From Psychroflexus curvus (GTDB taxonomy: Bacteria; Bacteroidota; Bacteroidia; Flavobacteriales; Flavobacteriaceae), in the NCBI RefSeq assembly GCF_020164585.1, contig NZ_JAIQZF010000004.1, positions 337,655 to 401,654 of the forward strand: a stretch of 64,000 nt of DNA, given 5' to 3'. Of the stretch, positions 44,725-54,104 are shown piece by piece. Position 1 is the first letter of the stretch; each line of letters starts with the position of its first letter. Made by a program: the position numbers and the translations under genes. Below the pieces are notes generated by a model, which ran no database searches, had not been told where the DNA came from, and saw nothing but the letters and a program-made list of their open reading frames with translations.

Positions 44725-47700
44725 TTACTCTTCTAATCTGATATCTAATCCTAGACCTTTCAATTCGTGCATCAACACGTTGAAAGATTCCGGCAATCCT
44801 GGCTCTGGCATTGGTTCACCTTTTACGATAGCTTCGTAAGTTTTGGCTCTACCAATCACATCATCCGATTTTACAGTTAAGATCTCTCTCAGTGTGGCAG
44901 AAGCTCCATAAGCTTCAAGTGCCCAAACTTCCATCTCACCAAAACGCTGTCCACCAAATTGTGCTTTACCACCAAGCGGTTGCTGCGTAATAAGAGAGTA
45001 TGGTCCGATAGATCTGGCGTGCATCTTATCTTCAATCATATGTCCTAATTTCAACATATAGATGACCCCAACAGTTGCACGTTGGTCAAAACGCTCTCCA
45101 GTACCACCATCATATAGATAGGTGTGTCCAAATCTTGGAATACCTGCTTCATCGGTCAGTTCATTGATCTGGTCTAAAGTAGCTCCGTCAAAAATTGGTG
45201 TAGCAAACTTTCTGCCTAATTTTTGTCCAGCCCATCCAAGAACCGTTTCGTAAATCTGGCCTATGTTCATACGAGAGGGTACACCAAGTGGATTCAATAC
45301 GATATCAACCGGCGTTCCATCATCTAAGAACGGCATGTCCTCTTCTCTTACGATTTTAGCAACAATACCTTTGTTACCGTGACGACCTGCCATCTTATCC
45401 CCTACTTTCAGTTTACGTTTCTTAGCGACGTAAATTTTAGCAAGTTTTAAAATTCCAGATGGAAGTTCATCACCAACCGTAATTGTAAACTTCTCTCTTC
45501 TCAGGTTACCCTGAAGATCGTTTTGTTTAATTTTATAGTTGTGTAAAAGATCTGCTACCAAAGCATTGGTTGCTTTGTCAGTCGTCCAGGTGCCTTTGGT
45601 CAGGTGACTAAAGTCTTCCACAGAGTTCAACATTTTCAGAGTGTACTTTTTACCTTTCGGCAGGGTATCTTCTCCTAAATCATTTTGAACTCCCTGAGCT
45701 GTTTTTCCACCAACAATACCAAATAATTTTTCAATTAAACGGTTTCTTAGTTCTTCGAACTTCACCTGAAACTTAGCTTCTAAAGCATCTATCTCCTGCT
45801 TGTCCTGTGCTCTCTTACGTTTATCTTTTACGGCTCTTGTAAACAATTTCTTATCGATAACAACACCGTTAAGCGATGGAGAAGCCTTCAAAGAAGCATC
45901 TTTTACATCACCAGCTTTGTCACCAAAAATAGCTCTCAATAATTTTTCTTCCGGTGTAGGATCACTTTCACCTTTAGGGGTGATTTTACCAATAAGAATA
46001 TCTCCTGGCTTAATCTCTGCACCAATTCTGATCATACCATGCTCATCCAGATCTTTTGTCGCTTCTTCAGAAACGTTTGGAATATCGCTGGTCAATTCTT
46101 CATTACCAAGTTTGGTATCTCTAACCTCTAAAGAATACTCATCGATATGAACGGAAGTTAAGATATCATCTTTAACCACACGTTCAGATATCACGATGGC
46201 ATCCTCAAAGTTGTAACCTTTCCATGGCATAAAGGCCACTTTCATGTTTCTACCAAGGGCAAGTTCACCGTTATCTGTTGCATAACCTTCACAAAGCACC
46301 TGTCCTTTAGTCACTCTGTCGCCTACACGTACAATAGGTTTTAGGTTAATCGTAGAACCCTGATTGGTTTTTCTGAATTTGATCAAGTCATACGTCTTGT
46401 CATCATCATCAAAACTGACGAGTTGCTCGTCTTCAGTTCTGTCGTAGGAAATGATAATTTTTCTAGCATCTACATAGTCGACAGTTCCTTCTCCTTCAGC
46501 ATTGATCAAAACTCTTGAATCCTGAGCCACACGTCTTTCCAATCCAGTCCCAACGATAGGGGCATCCACTCTCAATAAAGGAAGTGCCTGACGCATCATG
46601 TTGGAGCCCATCAATGCACGGTTGGCATCATCGTGTTCCAAGAAAGGAATCAGTGAAGCCGAAATTGATGAAATCTGGTTTGGAGCAACATCGATATAAT
46701 CTACTTCTTTAGGATCTACAACAGGGAAGTCACCTTCCATTCGAGCAATAACTCGATCTGAAGTCATAGTTCCATCATCAGAAACAGGAATATTGGCTTG
46801 TGCAATTAATTTGTTTTCTTCTTCTTCAGCAGAGAGGTAAAGCGGGTCTGATTCAAAATCGATTTTACCATTTTCAACTTTACGGTACGGAGTTTCAATG
46901 AATCCCATACTGTTCACTTTTCCGTAAACAGACATAGAAGAAATCAAACCAATGTTTGGTCCTTCAGGTGTTTCAATCGGACAAAGTCTTCCGTAGTGAG
47001 TGTAGTGAACATCACGTACCTCAAAACCTGCTCTTTCTCTCGATAAACCTCCGGGCCCTAAGGCTGAAAGTCTTCTTTTGTTTGTTAACTCTGCCAGTGG
47101 ATTGGTTTGATCCATGAACTGAGACAACTGGTTGGTTCCAAAGAAAGAATTAATCACTGAAGACAAGGTCTTCGCATTGATTAAATCTATAGGAGTAAAC
47201 ACTTCGTTATCCCTTACATTCATTCGCTCTCTGATGGTTCTGGCCATTCTCGCTAAACCAACACCAAATTGCTGAGATAATTGCTCACCTACAGTTCTAA
47301 CACGACGGTTGGAAAGGTGATCAATATCATCAACTTCAGCTTTAGAGTTAACCAATTCAATAAGGTACTTGATGATAGTAATGATATCCAGCTTAGTAAG
47401 CACTTTGCTTTCCATGCTAATATCAAGGCCTAATTTTTTGTTCATTCTGTAACGACCAACTTCACCTAAGTTGTAACGTTGATCTGAGAAAAACAATTTA
47501 TCGATAATACCACGAGCAGTCTCTTCATCAGGCGGCTCAGCATTACGCAATTGTCTGTAAATATGTTCTACTGCTTCTTTTTCAGAGTTAGTAGGGTCTT
47601 TTTGTAGAGTGTTATATATGATAGCATAGTCACCGGTCAAATTTTCTTCCTTATGCAGTAAGATCGTTTTTGAACCCGTTTCTAAAATCTCTTCTATATG

Positions 47701-48537
47701 GTCTTTTTCCAGGACTGTATCACGGTCTAATACGATTTCATTTCTTTCAATAGAAACAACTTCTCCTGTATCTTCATCTACGAAATCTTCGTACCATGTA
47801 TTTAATACTCTGGCAGCTAATTTACGGCCAAGGTATTTTTTCAAACCGGTTTTAGACACTTTCACCTCTTCTGCAAGGTCAAAAATCTCTAAAATATCTT
47901 TGTCTCTTTCAAAACCGATGGCTCTGAAAAGTGTTGTAACAGGTAATTTCTTTTTTCTGTCGATGTAGGCATACATCACAGAGTTGATGTCTGTAGCAAA
48001 TTCAATCCAAGATCCTTTAAAAGGAATTACTCTGGCGGAGTAAAGTTTGGTTCCATTGGCGTGAAAAGACTGGCCAAAGAAAACACCTGGAGATCTGTGC
48101 AATTGAGAAACCACTACACGTTCTGCTCCATTGATTACAAAAGTACCACTTGGAGTCATGTAAGGAATGGTTCCTAAATAGACATCCTGCACGATCGTTT
48201 CAAAATCTTCATGTTCTGGATCGGTACAGTAAAGTTTTAATCTTGCCTTGAGAGGCACACTGTAGGTAAGACCTCTTTCGATACACTCCTGAATGGAGTA
48301 TCGGGGAGGATCTACAAAATAATCTAAAAATTCAAGTACAAATTGATTTCTCGTATCTGTAATTGGGAAATTTTCCTGGAAGGTATTATATAATCCTTCG
48401 TTGGATCTTTCTTCTGGTTTAGTTTCAAGCTGAAAAAAATCTTGAAAAGATTTTACTTGAATATCCAGGAAATCTGGATAATCTGGCTTGTTTTTAACAG
48501 AAGAAAAACTAATTCGTTCATTATGCATTGCTAACAT
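44725..48537 (-). CDS. rpoB: RNA polymerase subunit beta
   Basis: Second large subunit of RNA polymerase (1270 aa). The rifampicin region reads [20 protein letters not shown] near residue 460, followed by [17 protein letters not shown] sequence (here [19 protein letters not shown]). Further conserved blocks are [33 protein letters not shown] near 790 and [21 protein letters not shown] near 1165, ending LGLDIRLEE. It has the rifampicin-sensitive type residues Q, D, H/N and S at the usual places, as far as can be read. It is separated from rplL by a 159 bp gap with two hairpins. Confidence 0.97.
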   Translation of the reverse strand: MLAMHNERISFSSVKNKPDYPDFLDIQVKSFQDFFQLETKPEERSNEGLYNTFQENFPITDTRNQFVLEFLDYFVDPPRYSIQECIERGLTYSVPLKARLKLYCTDPEHEDFETIVQDVYLGTIPYMTPSGTFVINGAERVVVSQLHRSPGVFFGQSFHANGTKLYSARVIPFKGSWIEFATDINSVMYAYIDRKKKLPVTTLFRAIGFERDKDILEIFDLAEEVKVSKTGLKKYLGRKLAARVLNTWYEDFVDEDTGEVVSIERNEIVLDRDTVLEKDHIEEILETGSKTILLHKEENLTGDYAIIYNTLQKDPTNSEKEAVEHIYRQLRNAEPPDEETARGIIDKLFFSDQRYNLGEVGRYRMNKKLGLDISMESKVLTKLDIITIIKYLIELVNSKAEVDDIDHLSNRRVRTVGEQLSQQFGVGLARMARTIRERMNVRDNEVFTPIDLINAKTLSSVINSFFGTNQLSQFMDQTNPLAELTNKRRLSALGPGGLSRERAGFEVRDVHYTHYGRLCPIETPEGPNIGLISSMSVYGKVNSMGFIETPYRKVENGKIDFESDPLYLSAEEEENKLIAQANIPVSDDGTMTSDRVIARMEGDFPVVDPKEVDYIDVAPNQISSISASLIPFLEHDDANRALMGSNMMRQALPLLRVDAPIVGTGLERRVAQDSRVLINAEGEGTVDYVDARKIIISYDRTEDEQLVSFDDDDKTYDLIKFRKTNQGSTINLKPIVRVGDRVTKGQVLCEGYATDNGELALGRNMKVAFMPWKGYNFEDAIVISERVVKDDILTSVHIDEYSLEVRDTKLGNEELTSDIPNVSEEATKDLDEHGMIRIGAEIKPGDILIGKITPKGESDPTPEEKLLRAIFGDKAGDVKDASLKASPSLNGVVIDKKLFTRAVKDKRKRAQDKQEIDALEAKFQVKFEELRNRLIEKLFGIVGGKTAQGVQNDLGEDTLPKGKKYTLKMLNSVEDFSHLTKGTWTTDKATNALVADLLHNYKIKQNDLQGNLRREKFTITVGDELPSGILKLAKIYVAKKRKLKVGDKMAGRHGNKGIVAKIVREEDMPFLDDGTPVDIVLNPLGVPSRMNIGQIYETVLGWAGQKLGRKFATPIFDGATLDQINELTDEAGIPRFGHTYLYDGGTGERFDQRATVGVIYMLKLGHMIEDKMHARSIGPYSLITQQPLGGKAQFGGQRFGEMEVWALEAYGASATLREILTVKSDDVIGRAKTYEAIVKGEPMPEPGLPESFNVLMHELKGLGLDIRLEE

Positions 48538-48616
48538 CTAAGAAAGATTTTAATGCTTTGAATTCAATGTAAATTCATCAGCAATATTAACTTATAAAAA
48601 GTAAAATAAACACGTC

Positions 48617-48630
48617 GCGTATAGATACGC
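48617..48630 (-). promoter_or_regulatory. Short palindromic hairpin upstream of rpoB
   Basis: GCGTAT and ATACGC pair around AG. It lies between the long rplL-rpoB hairpin and the rpoB start. Confidence 0.4.
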
Positions 48631-48635
48631 AAAAT

Positions 48636-48673
48636 GGTTTAGACCTACAAGACTAAATCTTGTGGTCTAAACC
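48636..48673 (-). promoter_or_regulatory. Long hairpin between rplL and rpoB (attenuator or RNase III site)
   Basis: GGTTTAGACC pairs fully with GGTCTAAACC, and after a one-base bulge ACAAG pairs with CTTGT around a 7-nt loop. That is 15 bp of near-perfect helix starting 24 nt after the rplL stop. No T-run follows on the minus strand. In E. coli the same gap holds an attenuator and an RNase III cut site; a similar role here is inferred. Confidence 0.55.
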
Positions 48674-48696
48674 TGGTATTAAATGTGTGTGGGAGC

Positions 48697-49071
48697 TTAC
48701 TTAAGCTCAACCTCAGCACCTGCTTCTTCTAATTGTGCTTTAAGAGCTTCTGCTTCGTCTTTAGCAACACCTTCCTTAACTGGAGCTGGTGCACCATCAA
48801 CTAATGCTTTTGCGTCTTTAAGACCTAAACCTGTCAATTCTTTAACAAGTTTAACAACTGCTAGTTTAGAACCACCTGGAGCTGTCAAAATTACGTCGAA
48901 TTCTGTTTGCTCTTCAGCTTCTTCAGCAGCAGCACCGCCACCACCTGCTACAGCTACTGCAGCAGCTGCAGGCTCTATACCATATTCTTCTTTTAAAATA
49001 TCAGCTAACTCATTTACCTCTTTTACAGTAAGGTTAACCAATTGTTCTGCGAAATCTTTTAATTCTGCCAT
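48697..49071 (-). CDS. rplL: 50S ribosomal protein L7/L12
   Basis: Stalk protein that recruits translation factors (124 aa). The N-terminal dimerisation helix [14 protein letters not shown], the Ala/Gly-rich hinge [17 protein letters not shown] near residue 36, and the globular domain with [10 protein letters not shown] and [13 protein letters not shown] are all present. It lies between rplJ and rpoB. Confidence 0.97.
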   Translation of the reverse strand: MAELKDFAEQLVNLTVKEVNELADILKEEYGIEPAAAAVAVAGGGGAAAEEAEEQTEFDVILTAPGGSKLAVVKLVKELTGLGLKDAKALVDGAPAPVKEGVAKDEAEALKAQLEEAGAEVELK

Positions 49072-49115
49072 TTTCTATCGTTTTAGTGTAATTTAATATT
49101 AGTAATTGTGCGTGT

Positions 49116-49637
49116 TTATTCTTCTTTTTGAGAAAGTGTTTTTAGTATTCCAGAAAGTTTTCCACCACTAGATTTAAGTGCTGATATAACGTTTTTGGCT
49201 GGAGATTGTAACAATCCGATGACATCTCCTATCACTTCTTCTTTAGACTTGATGTCTACTAAAGCATCCAGGTTCTCATCACCAACGTAAATTGATTCTG
49301 CAACATAAGCCCCTTTCAAAATAGGCTTTTCATTTTTCTTTCTAAAGCTTTTGATCACTTTAGCTGGAGCATTTCCAGTTTCAGAAAGCATAATCGAAGT
49401 ACTCCCTTTCAGGGTATCGGTTAGCTCGCCGAATTCTTTATCTGTACTTTCCATGGCTTTGCCTAGGAGAGTATTCTTAACTACCATCAACTTAACGTCT
49501 GCTTTAAAGCAAGCACGTCTTAAGTCTGAAGTTATAGTTGCATTCAAGCCTGAAATATCTGCTAAATATACATTTGATGAATTTGCTAACTTAGTAGTTA
49601 AATCTTTTATTACTATAGATTTTTCTTCTCTTGTCAT
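49116..49637 (-). CDS. rplJ: 50S ribosomal protein L10
   Basis: Stalk base protein that anchors L7/L12 dimers (173 aa). It begins MTREEKSIVIKDLTTKLANS and has the conserved VKLMVVKNTLLGKAM stretch near residue 47 and a C-terminal helical tail (NVISALKSSGGKLSGILK) for L12 binding. It lies 9 bp behind rplA. Confidence 0.95.
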   Translation of the reverse strand: MTREEKSIVIKDLTTKLANSSNVYLADISGLNATITSDLRRACFKADVKLMVVKNTLLGKAMESTDKEFGELTDTLKGSTSIMLSETGNAPAKVIKSFRKKNEKPILKGAYVAESIYVGDENLDALVDIKSKEEVIGDVIGLLQSPAKNVISALKSSGGKLSGILKTLSQKEE

Positions 49638-49646
49638 AACTTAAAA

Positions 49647-50345
49647 TTATTGCTCGGTAAATCGTTTCGTATCGATTTCAATACTTGGACTCATTGTGGA
49701 AGCGATATGGATACTTTTAATATAAGTTCCCTTCACTACCTGAGGCTTAAGCTTGACGAGCGTCGTTAGTAATTCTCTTGCATTTCCAGCAATTTTCTCT
49801 GCGTCGAAGGATACTTTACCAACAGCTGCATGAACGATTCCAGTTTTATCAACTTTAAAATCGATTTTACCAGCTTTTACGTCAGACACTGCTTTTGCGA
49901 TATCCATTGTTACCGTACCAGTTTTAGGGTTCGGCATAAGTCCTCTAGGACCTAAGACTCTACCTAAGGGGCCTAATTTTCCCATCACACTCGGCATAGT
50001 TACAATCACATCTACATCTGTCCAGCCGCCTTTGATTTTCTCAAGGTATTCATCTAGACCAACGTAATCTGCACCTGCATCTTCTGCTTCTTTTGCTTTA
50101 TCTGGAGTCACAAGAGCCAAGACTTTTACATCTTTACCTGTTCCGTGGGGTAAGGTTACAACACCACGAACCATTTGGTTAGCTTTTCTTGGATCAACAT
50201 TAAGTCTTACAGCTAGATCAACAGATTCGTCGAAATTAGCGTAAGCTACGTCTTTCAATAAAGCAGAGGCATCAGCTACTGAATAAGTCCTTGACTCATC
50301 CACTTTACCTTGCGCTTCTTTTTGCTTTTTAGTTATTTTTGCCAT
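49647..50345 (-). CDS. rplA: 50S ribosomal protein L1
   Basis: Ribosomal protein L1, base of the mobile L1 stalk and often an autogenous translational repressor of the L11 operon (232 aa). It shows [19 protein letters not shown] near residue 46, [19 protein letters not shown] near 129, and [16 protein letters not shown] near the end. It lies 15 bp after rplK. Confidence 0.97.
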   Translation of the reverse strand: MAKITKKQKEAQGKVDESRTYSVADASALLKDVAYANFDESVDLAVRLNVDPRKANQMVRGVVTLPHGTGKDVKVLALVTPDKAKEAEDAGADYVGLDEYLEKIKGGWTDVDVIVTMPSVMGKLGPLGRVLGPRGLMPNPKTGTVTMDIAKAVSDVKAGKIDFKVDKTGIVHAAVGKVSFDAEKIAGNARELLTTLVKLKPQVVKGTYIKSIHIASTMSPSIEIDTKRFTEQ

Positions 50346-50360
50346 GTTAATTTCGTTTTT

Positions 50361-50798
50361 TTAAAATGGTGCATTACCTTTTACAGTTATACCCATAGAT
50401 CTTGCTGTACCAGCAACCATCTTCATTGCAGATTCTGTTGTAAATGCATTTAAATCCTGCATTTTATCTTCAGCTATCGCCTTCACTTGATCCCAAGTTA
50501 CAGAACCTATTTTTTTCGTATTAGGTTCTCCAGATCCTTTCTTTAGTTTTGATGCTTCCATCAATTGTACTGCTGCAGGTGGAGTTTTGATCACAAAATC
50601 AAAGGACTTATCCTTATATACTGTAATTTCTACAGGAAGGATTTTTCCACTCTTATCTTGTGTTCTACCATTGAATTGTTTACAAAATTCCATGATATTT
50701 ACACCAGCAGCACCCAAAGCAGGTCCAACTGGTGGGGATGGGTTTGCTGCACCACCTCGTACCTGGAGTTTTACTACTTTACTTACTTCTTTTGCCAT
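50361..50798 (-). CDS. rplK: 50S ribosomal protein L11
   Basis: Ribosomal protein L11 of the GTPase-associated centre (145 aa). It starts [20 protein letters not shown] followed by [22 protein letters not shown], with the RNA-binding C-terminal domain ([20 protein letters not shown]). It follows nusG after 74 bp. Confidence 0.97.
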   Translation of the reverse strand: MAKEVSKVVKLQVRGGAANPSPPVGPALGAAGVNIMEFCKQFNGRTQDKSGKILPVEITVYKDKSFDFVIKTPPAAVQLMEASKLKKGSGEPNTKKIGSVTWDQVKAIAEDKMQDLNAFTTESAMKMVAGTARSMGITVKGNAPF

Positions 50799-50872
50799 TT
50801 TTCAAAATTTAGTTGAATTGTTTTCAGTGGGAAGCATTATGATTAAAAACAACTCTATATTATATGTAACAT

Positions 50873-51424
50873 TTAAACTTTCTCTACTTGCATATAGCTA
50901 AGTTCCACCGGGGTTTTACGACCGAAAATCTTAACCATAACCTGTAATTTTCTCTTATCCTCATTAATCTTTTCAATAGTTCCGGTAAAACTATTAAAAG
51001 GTCCGTCTACAACTTTCACAGATTCACCTATACTGAATGGGATAGCAACATTTTCTTTCTGAACAGATAGCTCATCTACTTTGCCAAGCATTCTATTCAC
51101 CTCAGATTTACGCATTGGGACCGGCTCTCCTCTCTTGGTTTCACCAAGGAAACCGATAACACCATTCACTCCTTTAATAACATGACCAACTTCACCTTCT
51201 AAATTGGCGTTTACCATAATATAACCAGGGAAATATACTTTTTCCTTAGTCATTTTCTTTCCGTTGCGTATTTGCACCACATTTTCAGTAGGAACAAGTA
51301 TGTCATCAACATAATCACCAAGACCCTGATGAGAAATCTCTTTCTCTATATAGTCTTTGACTTTGTTTTCAGAACCACTTATAGCTCTTACAACATACCA
51401 CTTTTTTAAACCTGTCTCAGACAT
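50873..51424 (-). CDS. nusG: Transcription termination/antitermination protein NusG
   Basis: Elongation factor that binds RNA polymerase and couples it to Rho or ribosomes (183 aa). The NGN domain starts KKWYVVRAISGSENKVKDYI and contains VYFPGYIMVNANL. The KOW domain shows GESVKVVDGPFNSFTGTIEK. It starts 3 bp after secE. Confidence 0.96.
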   Translation of the reverse strand: MSETGLKKWYVVRAISGSENKVKDYIEKEISHQGLGDYVDDILVPTENVVQIRNGKKMTKEKVYFPGYIMVNANLEGEVGHVIKGVNGVIGFLGETKRGEPVPMRKSEVNRMLGKVDELSVQKENVAIPFSIGESVKVVDGPFNSFTGTIEKINEDKRKLQVMVKIFGRKTPVELSYMQVEKV

Positions 51425-51427
51425 GAA

Positions 51428-51625
51428 TTACGATTTAACCCAATTAAAATATTGCTTTACAGCTGCACTAAAAACTTCATCCACTCCCCAGATAGCAAGT
51501 GAAAAAAGAATTGAAAAAACAGCTACAATGACCATGAGTTTTTGTCCTTCAGCCCACGTAGGCCAAGTCACATGATTTTTTAACTCGTTGTAAGACTCGC
51601 TTACATAACTTATAATATTAGACAT
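51428..51625 (-). CDS. secE: Preprotein translocase subunit SecE
   Basis: Small essential subunit of the SecYEG channel (65 aa) with one C-terminal membrane segment (VIVAVFSILFSLAIWGVDEVF) and the amphipathic helix YNELKNHVTWPTWAEGQKLM before it. The true start is ATG 51625 (MSNIISYV). The frame is open 23 codons further, but that stretch (ending KEMSNI) is translated repeat DNA including the tRNA-Trp 3' end copy, not SecE. First coding gene of the secE-nusG-rplKAJL block. Confidence 0.92.
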   Translation of the reverse strand: MSNIISYVSESYNELKNHVTWPTWAEGQKLMVIVAVFSILFSLAIWGVDEVFSAAVKQYFNWVKS

Positions 51626-51637
51626 CTCTTTAAGATT

Positions 51638-51996
51638 TGCACGGGTTGAGAGGCTTCCTTCGACTTCGCTCAGGATAAACTTCTTGCCATACATTTATAC
51701 TATACAATCTGCACGGATTAAAAGACTTCCTTCAACTTCGCTCAGGACAAACTTCTCGCCATACATTTTACTCTAAAATCTGCACGGGTTGAGAGGCTTC
51801 CTTCGACTTCGCTCAGGATAAACTTCTCGCCATACATTTGCACTATTCAATCTGCACGGGTTGAGAGGCTTCCTTCGACTTCGCTCAGGATAAACTTCTC
51901 GCCATACATTTGCACTATTCAATCTGCACAGGTTGAGAGGCTTCCTTCGACTTCGCTCAGGATAAACTTCTCGCCATACATTTGCACTATTCAATC
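51638..51996 (-). repeat. Tandem array of five 71-72 bp units built from the tRNA-Trp 3' end and a short element
   Basis: Units begin at 51638, 51710, 51781, 51853 and 51925 (lengths 72, 71, 72, 72, 72). Each starts, on the plus strand, with a copy of the last 18 bp of the trnW gene region (TGCACGGGTTGAGAGGCT). It continues with the element TTCGACTTCGCTCAGGATAA-ACTTCTCG and a spacer ending ATTCAATC. The units at 51781 and 51853 are identical. The unit at 51925 differs by one base in the tRNA part, and that at 51710 has diverged. The array lies between trnW and secE, with the last tRNA-end copy 12 bp before the secE start codon. Confidence 0.95.
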
Positions 51997-51998
51997 TG

Positions 51999-52071
51999 CA
52001 CGGGTTGAGAGGCTCGAACTCCCGACACCTGGTTTTGGAGACCAGTGCTCTACCAACTGAGCTAAACCCGT
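51999..52071 (-). tRNA. trnW: tRNA-Trp (anticodon CCA)
   Basis: A 73-nt cloverleaf on the minus strand. Acceptor arms ACGGGTT and AACCCGT pair fully, with discriminator G. The D arm is GCTC-AGTTGGTAGA-GCAC, the anticodon stem CTGGT/ACCAG encloses CTCCAAA (anticodon CCA), and the T arm holds TTCGAGC. CCA is not encoded (CA follows the discriminator). It lies between tuf and secE, the usual flavobacterial place. Its 3' end is copied five times downstream. Confidence 0.97.
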
Positions 52072-52132
52072 AAATATTTCATTTTTTAGAGCGTGCAAAG
52101 AAACAAAATTTCTTGCAGATAAAAAAGGAAAT

Positions 52133-52172
52133 TTAAAAAGTTAAGGTATCCGCCACAGGCAGACACCTTAAC
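52133..52172 (-). terminator. Rho-independent terminator of tuf
   Basis: GTTAAGGT pairs with ACCTTAAC, with inner GCC and GGC pairing; on the minus strand TTTTTAAATTT follows. It starts 27 nt after the tuf stop, so trnW and secE need either readthrough or their own promoter. Confidence 0.75.
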
Positions 52173-52198
52173 CTATTTTAAAACTTTATTCTAAAGAA

Positions 52199-53383
52199 TT
52201 AAAGTATTTCTGTCACCTGTCCGGCACCAACTGTACGACCACCTTCACGGATTGCAAATCTTAAACCAACGTTAAGTGCAATTGGTTGAATCAAATCAAC
52301 AGTGATTGTTAAGTTATCACCAGGCATTACCATCTCTACTCCATCAGGAAGATTGATAGTACCAGTAACATCTGTAGTTCTTACGTAGAACTGTGGTCTG
52401 TAGTTATTATGGAATGGAGTATGACGTCCACCTTCTTCTTTTTTCAGGATATAAACCTCAGCTTTGAATTTTCCGTGTGGCTTGATAGATCCAGGCTTGG
52501 CGATTACCATACCTCTGGAAATCTGGCTTTTTTCAATACCTCTTAATAAGATACCAACGTTATCACCAGCTTCTCCTCTGTCAAGTATTTTACGGAACAT
52601 TTCAACTCCAGTAATTGTTGACTTTAAGTTTTCAGCTCCCATACCGTTAATCTCAACAGGATCACCAGTATTGGCAACACCAGTTTCGATACGTCCAGTT
52701 GCTACTGTACCACGACCTGTAATCGAGAATACGTCTTCAACCGGCATTAAGAAATCTTTTTCAACATCTCTTTCTGGAAGTTCAATATAATCATCAACTG
52801 CCTCCATCAAATCAAGAACAGTTTTTGACCATTTTTCGTCACCTTCCAAAGCGCCAAGTGCAGAACCTGAAATTACAGGAGCATTGTCACCATCGTATTC
52901 GTAGAAAGAAAGCAAATCTCTTACTTCCATTTCAACTAATTCAAGAAGTTCCTCATCATCAACAAGGTCAACCTTGTTCAAGAAAGTAACAATTCTTGGA
53001 ATACCAACCTGACGTCCTAAAAGGATATGCTCACGTGTTTGCGGCATTGGACCATCGGTTGCAGCCACAACAAGAATAGCACCGTCCATTTGAGCAGCAC
53101 CAGTTACCATGTTCTTTACATAATCGGCGTGACCTGGACAATCAACGTGTGCATAGTGACGCTTTTCAGTTTGATATTCAACGTGAGAAGAGTTAATAGT
53201 AATACCACGCTCTTTTTCCTCAGGTGCATTATCAATTTGATCAAAAGCACTAGCTTCAGAATATCCAGCGTCGGCCATTACTTTTGTAATAGCAGCTGTA
53301 AGTGTAGTTTTTCCGTGATCGACGTGACCAATAGTACCTATGTTTAGGTGTGGTTTGGAACGATCAAAATTTTCCTTTGCCAT
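52199..53383 (-). CDS. tuf: Elongation factor Tu
   Basis: GTPase that delivers aminoacyl-tRNA to the ribosome (394 aa). G1 is [10 protein letters not shown] near residue 18, the effector region is [14 protein letters not shown]3 is DCPGHADYV near 80, G4 is [11 protein letters not shown] near 135, and the end reads [12 protein letters not shown]. Only one tuf is seen in the window. A cluster of four tRNA genes lies directly upstream and is likely part of the same transcript. Confidence 0.98.
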   Translation of the reverse strand: MAKENFDRSKPHLNIGTIGHVDHGKTTLTAAITKVMADAGYSEASAFDQIDNAPEEKERGITINSSHVEYQTEKRHYAHVDCPGHADYVKNMVTGAAQMDGAILVVAATDGPMPQTREHILLGRQVGIPRIVTFLNKVDLVDDEELLELVEMEVRDLLSFYEYDGDNAPVISGSALGALEGDEKWSKTVLDLMEAVDDYIELPERDVEKDFLMPVEDVFSITGRGTVATGRIETGVANTGDPVEINGMGAENLKSTITGVEMFRKILDRGEAGDNVGILLRGIEKSQISRGMVIAKPGSIKPHGKFKAEVYILKKEEGGRHTPFHNNYRPQFYVRTTDVTGTINLPDGVEMVMPGDNLTITVDLIQPIALNVGLRFAIREGGRTVGAGQVTEIL

Positions 53384-53476
53384 AGTAGTAAATTATTTAA
53401 TCTTAGTTATATATTAGTGTTAATGTTTATAACAACGTAATAAGTCAACAAAACCAGGTTTTGAGACTTAAAATTG

Positions 53477-53548
53477 AGCCAACGACGAGAATTGAACTCG
53501 TGACCTTTTCCTTACCAAGGAAACGCTCTACCCCTGAGCTACGTCGGC
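53477..53548 (-). tRNA. trnT: tRNA-Thr (anticodon GGT)
   Basis: A 72-nt cloverleaf. Acceptor arms GCCGACG and CGTTGGC pair (one G-T), anticodon stem TTTCC/GGAAA encloses TTGGTAA with anticodon GGT, T loop TTCAATT. It is the last tRNA before tuf. Confidence 0.96.
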
Positions 53549-53578
53549 ATTCAGAATCTTGCATTTTTAAAAAAATAG

Positions 53579-53651
53579 AGCGGAAGACCGGGTTCGAACC
53601 GGCGACATTCAGCTTGGAAGGCTGACGCTCTACCAACTGAGCTACTTCCGC
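53579..53651 (-). tRNA. trnG: tRNA-Gly (anticodon TCC)
   Basis: A 73-nt cloverleaf with acceptor arms GCGGAAG and CTTCCGC. Anticodon stem TCAGC/GCTGA encloses CTTCCAA, giving anticodon TCC. T loop TTCGAAC. Confidence 0.97.
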
Positions 53652-53702
53652 TTATTTTATTCAATATGTCAATGCAAAGTCTGATGTTATCCGACTTGGT
53701 TG

Positions 53703-53784
53703 TGGGGAGAGCAGGATTCGAACCTGCGAAGGTAAAACCAACAGATTTACAGTCTGTCCTCGTTGGCCGCTTGAGTATCTCCCC
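53703..53784 (-). tRNA. trnY: tRNA-Tyr (anticodon GTA)
   Basis: An 82-nt class II tRNA with a long variable arm. Acceptor arms GGGGAGA and TCTCCCC, anticodon loop CTGTAAA with anticodon GTA, discriminator A. The wobble G34 is a target of the Tgt enzyme encoded at 16223-17353. Confidence 0.97.
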
Positions 53785-53800
53785 AAACAATCTGATAAAT

Positions 53801-53858
53801 GAGCCGATGGAGGGACTCCCCTCAACTTCGTTCGGGATAAACTTCTCGTCCCAAACTT
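53801..53858 (-). repeat. Single element with 18-bp copy of the tRNA-Thr(TGT) 3' end
   Basis: GAGCCGATGGAGGGACTC at 53801-53818 is an exact copy of 53908-53925, the 3' end of the neighbouring tRNA-Thr gene. It is followed by CAACTTCGTTCGGGATAA and ACTTCTCG, the same element as in the trnW array with a few changes. The duplication unit is 107 bp and occurs once. Confidence 0.9.
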
Positions 53859-53908
53859 CTCATCTCTCAATATCAATAAAGAATGTAATGAACTTCATTG
53901 CACCCTTG

Positions 53909-53982
53909 AGCCGATGGAGGGACTCGAACCCACGACCTGCTGATTACAAATCAGCTGCTCTAGCCAGCTGAGCTACATCGGC
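53909..53982 (-). tRNA. trnT: tRNA-Thr (anticodon TGT)
   Basis: A 74-nt cloverleaf. Acceptor arms GCCGATG and CATCGGC, anticodon stem GCTGA/TCAGC enclosing TTTGTAA with anticodon TGT, T loop TTCGAGT. First tRNA of the cluster. Its 3' end is duplicated 107 bp downstream. Confidence 0.96.
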
Positions 53983-54019
53983 TTATCAGTATGTCAAACG
54001 TCATTTTCGTAACGGGTTG

Positions 54020-54027
54020 CAAATATA
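54020..54027 (-). promoter_or_regulatory. Predicted -7 promoter box of the tRNA-tuf transcript
   Basis: TATATTTG on the minus strand, 37 nt before the first tRNA. Confidence 0.5.
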
Positions 54028-54104
54028 TAATGATTATTGATATCTGAAAATTATTTTCCACTTTTTTTCTGAAATTTTATTGAAATACCAGTCAGAAAAA
54101 AGTC

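Noticed and set aside
48683..49096. 137 aa plus-strand frame opposite rplL
   Set aside because: Low-complexity Ala/Ser-rich shadow of the Ala-rich hinge of L7/L12.
51773..51994. 73 aa open frame with a three-fold repeated peptide (NSANVWREVYPERSRRKPLN)
   Set aside because: It is the in-frame translation of the 72-bp repeat (24 codons) next to trnW. The frame breaks at the 71-bp unit, and YPERSRR-type peptides are a known artefact of such repeats.
51638..51996. Regular direct repeats that could be taken for a CRISPR array
   Set aside because: The whole 72-bp unit is repeated with no unique spacers, there are no cas genes nearby, and each unit contains tRNA-Trp sequence.
53445..53971. Several open frames across the tRNA cluster on both strands
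   Set aside because: They overlap four clear tRNA genes; peptides such as SSGVERF and GSNPVF are typical tRNA-antisense or sense artefacts.
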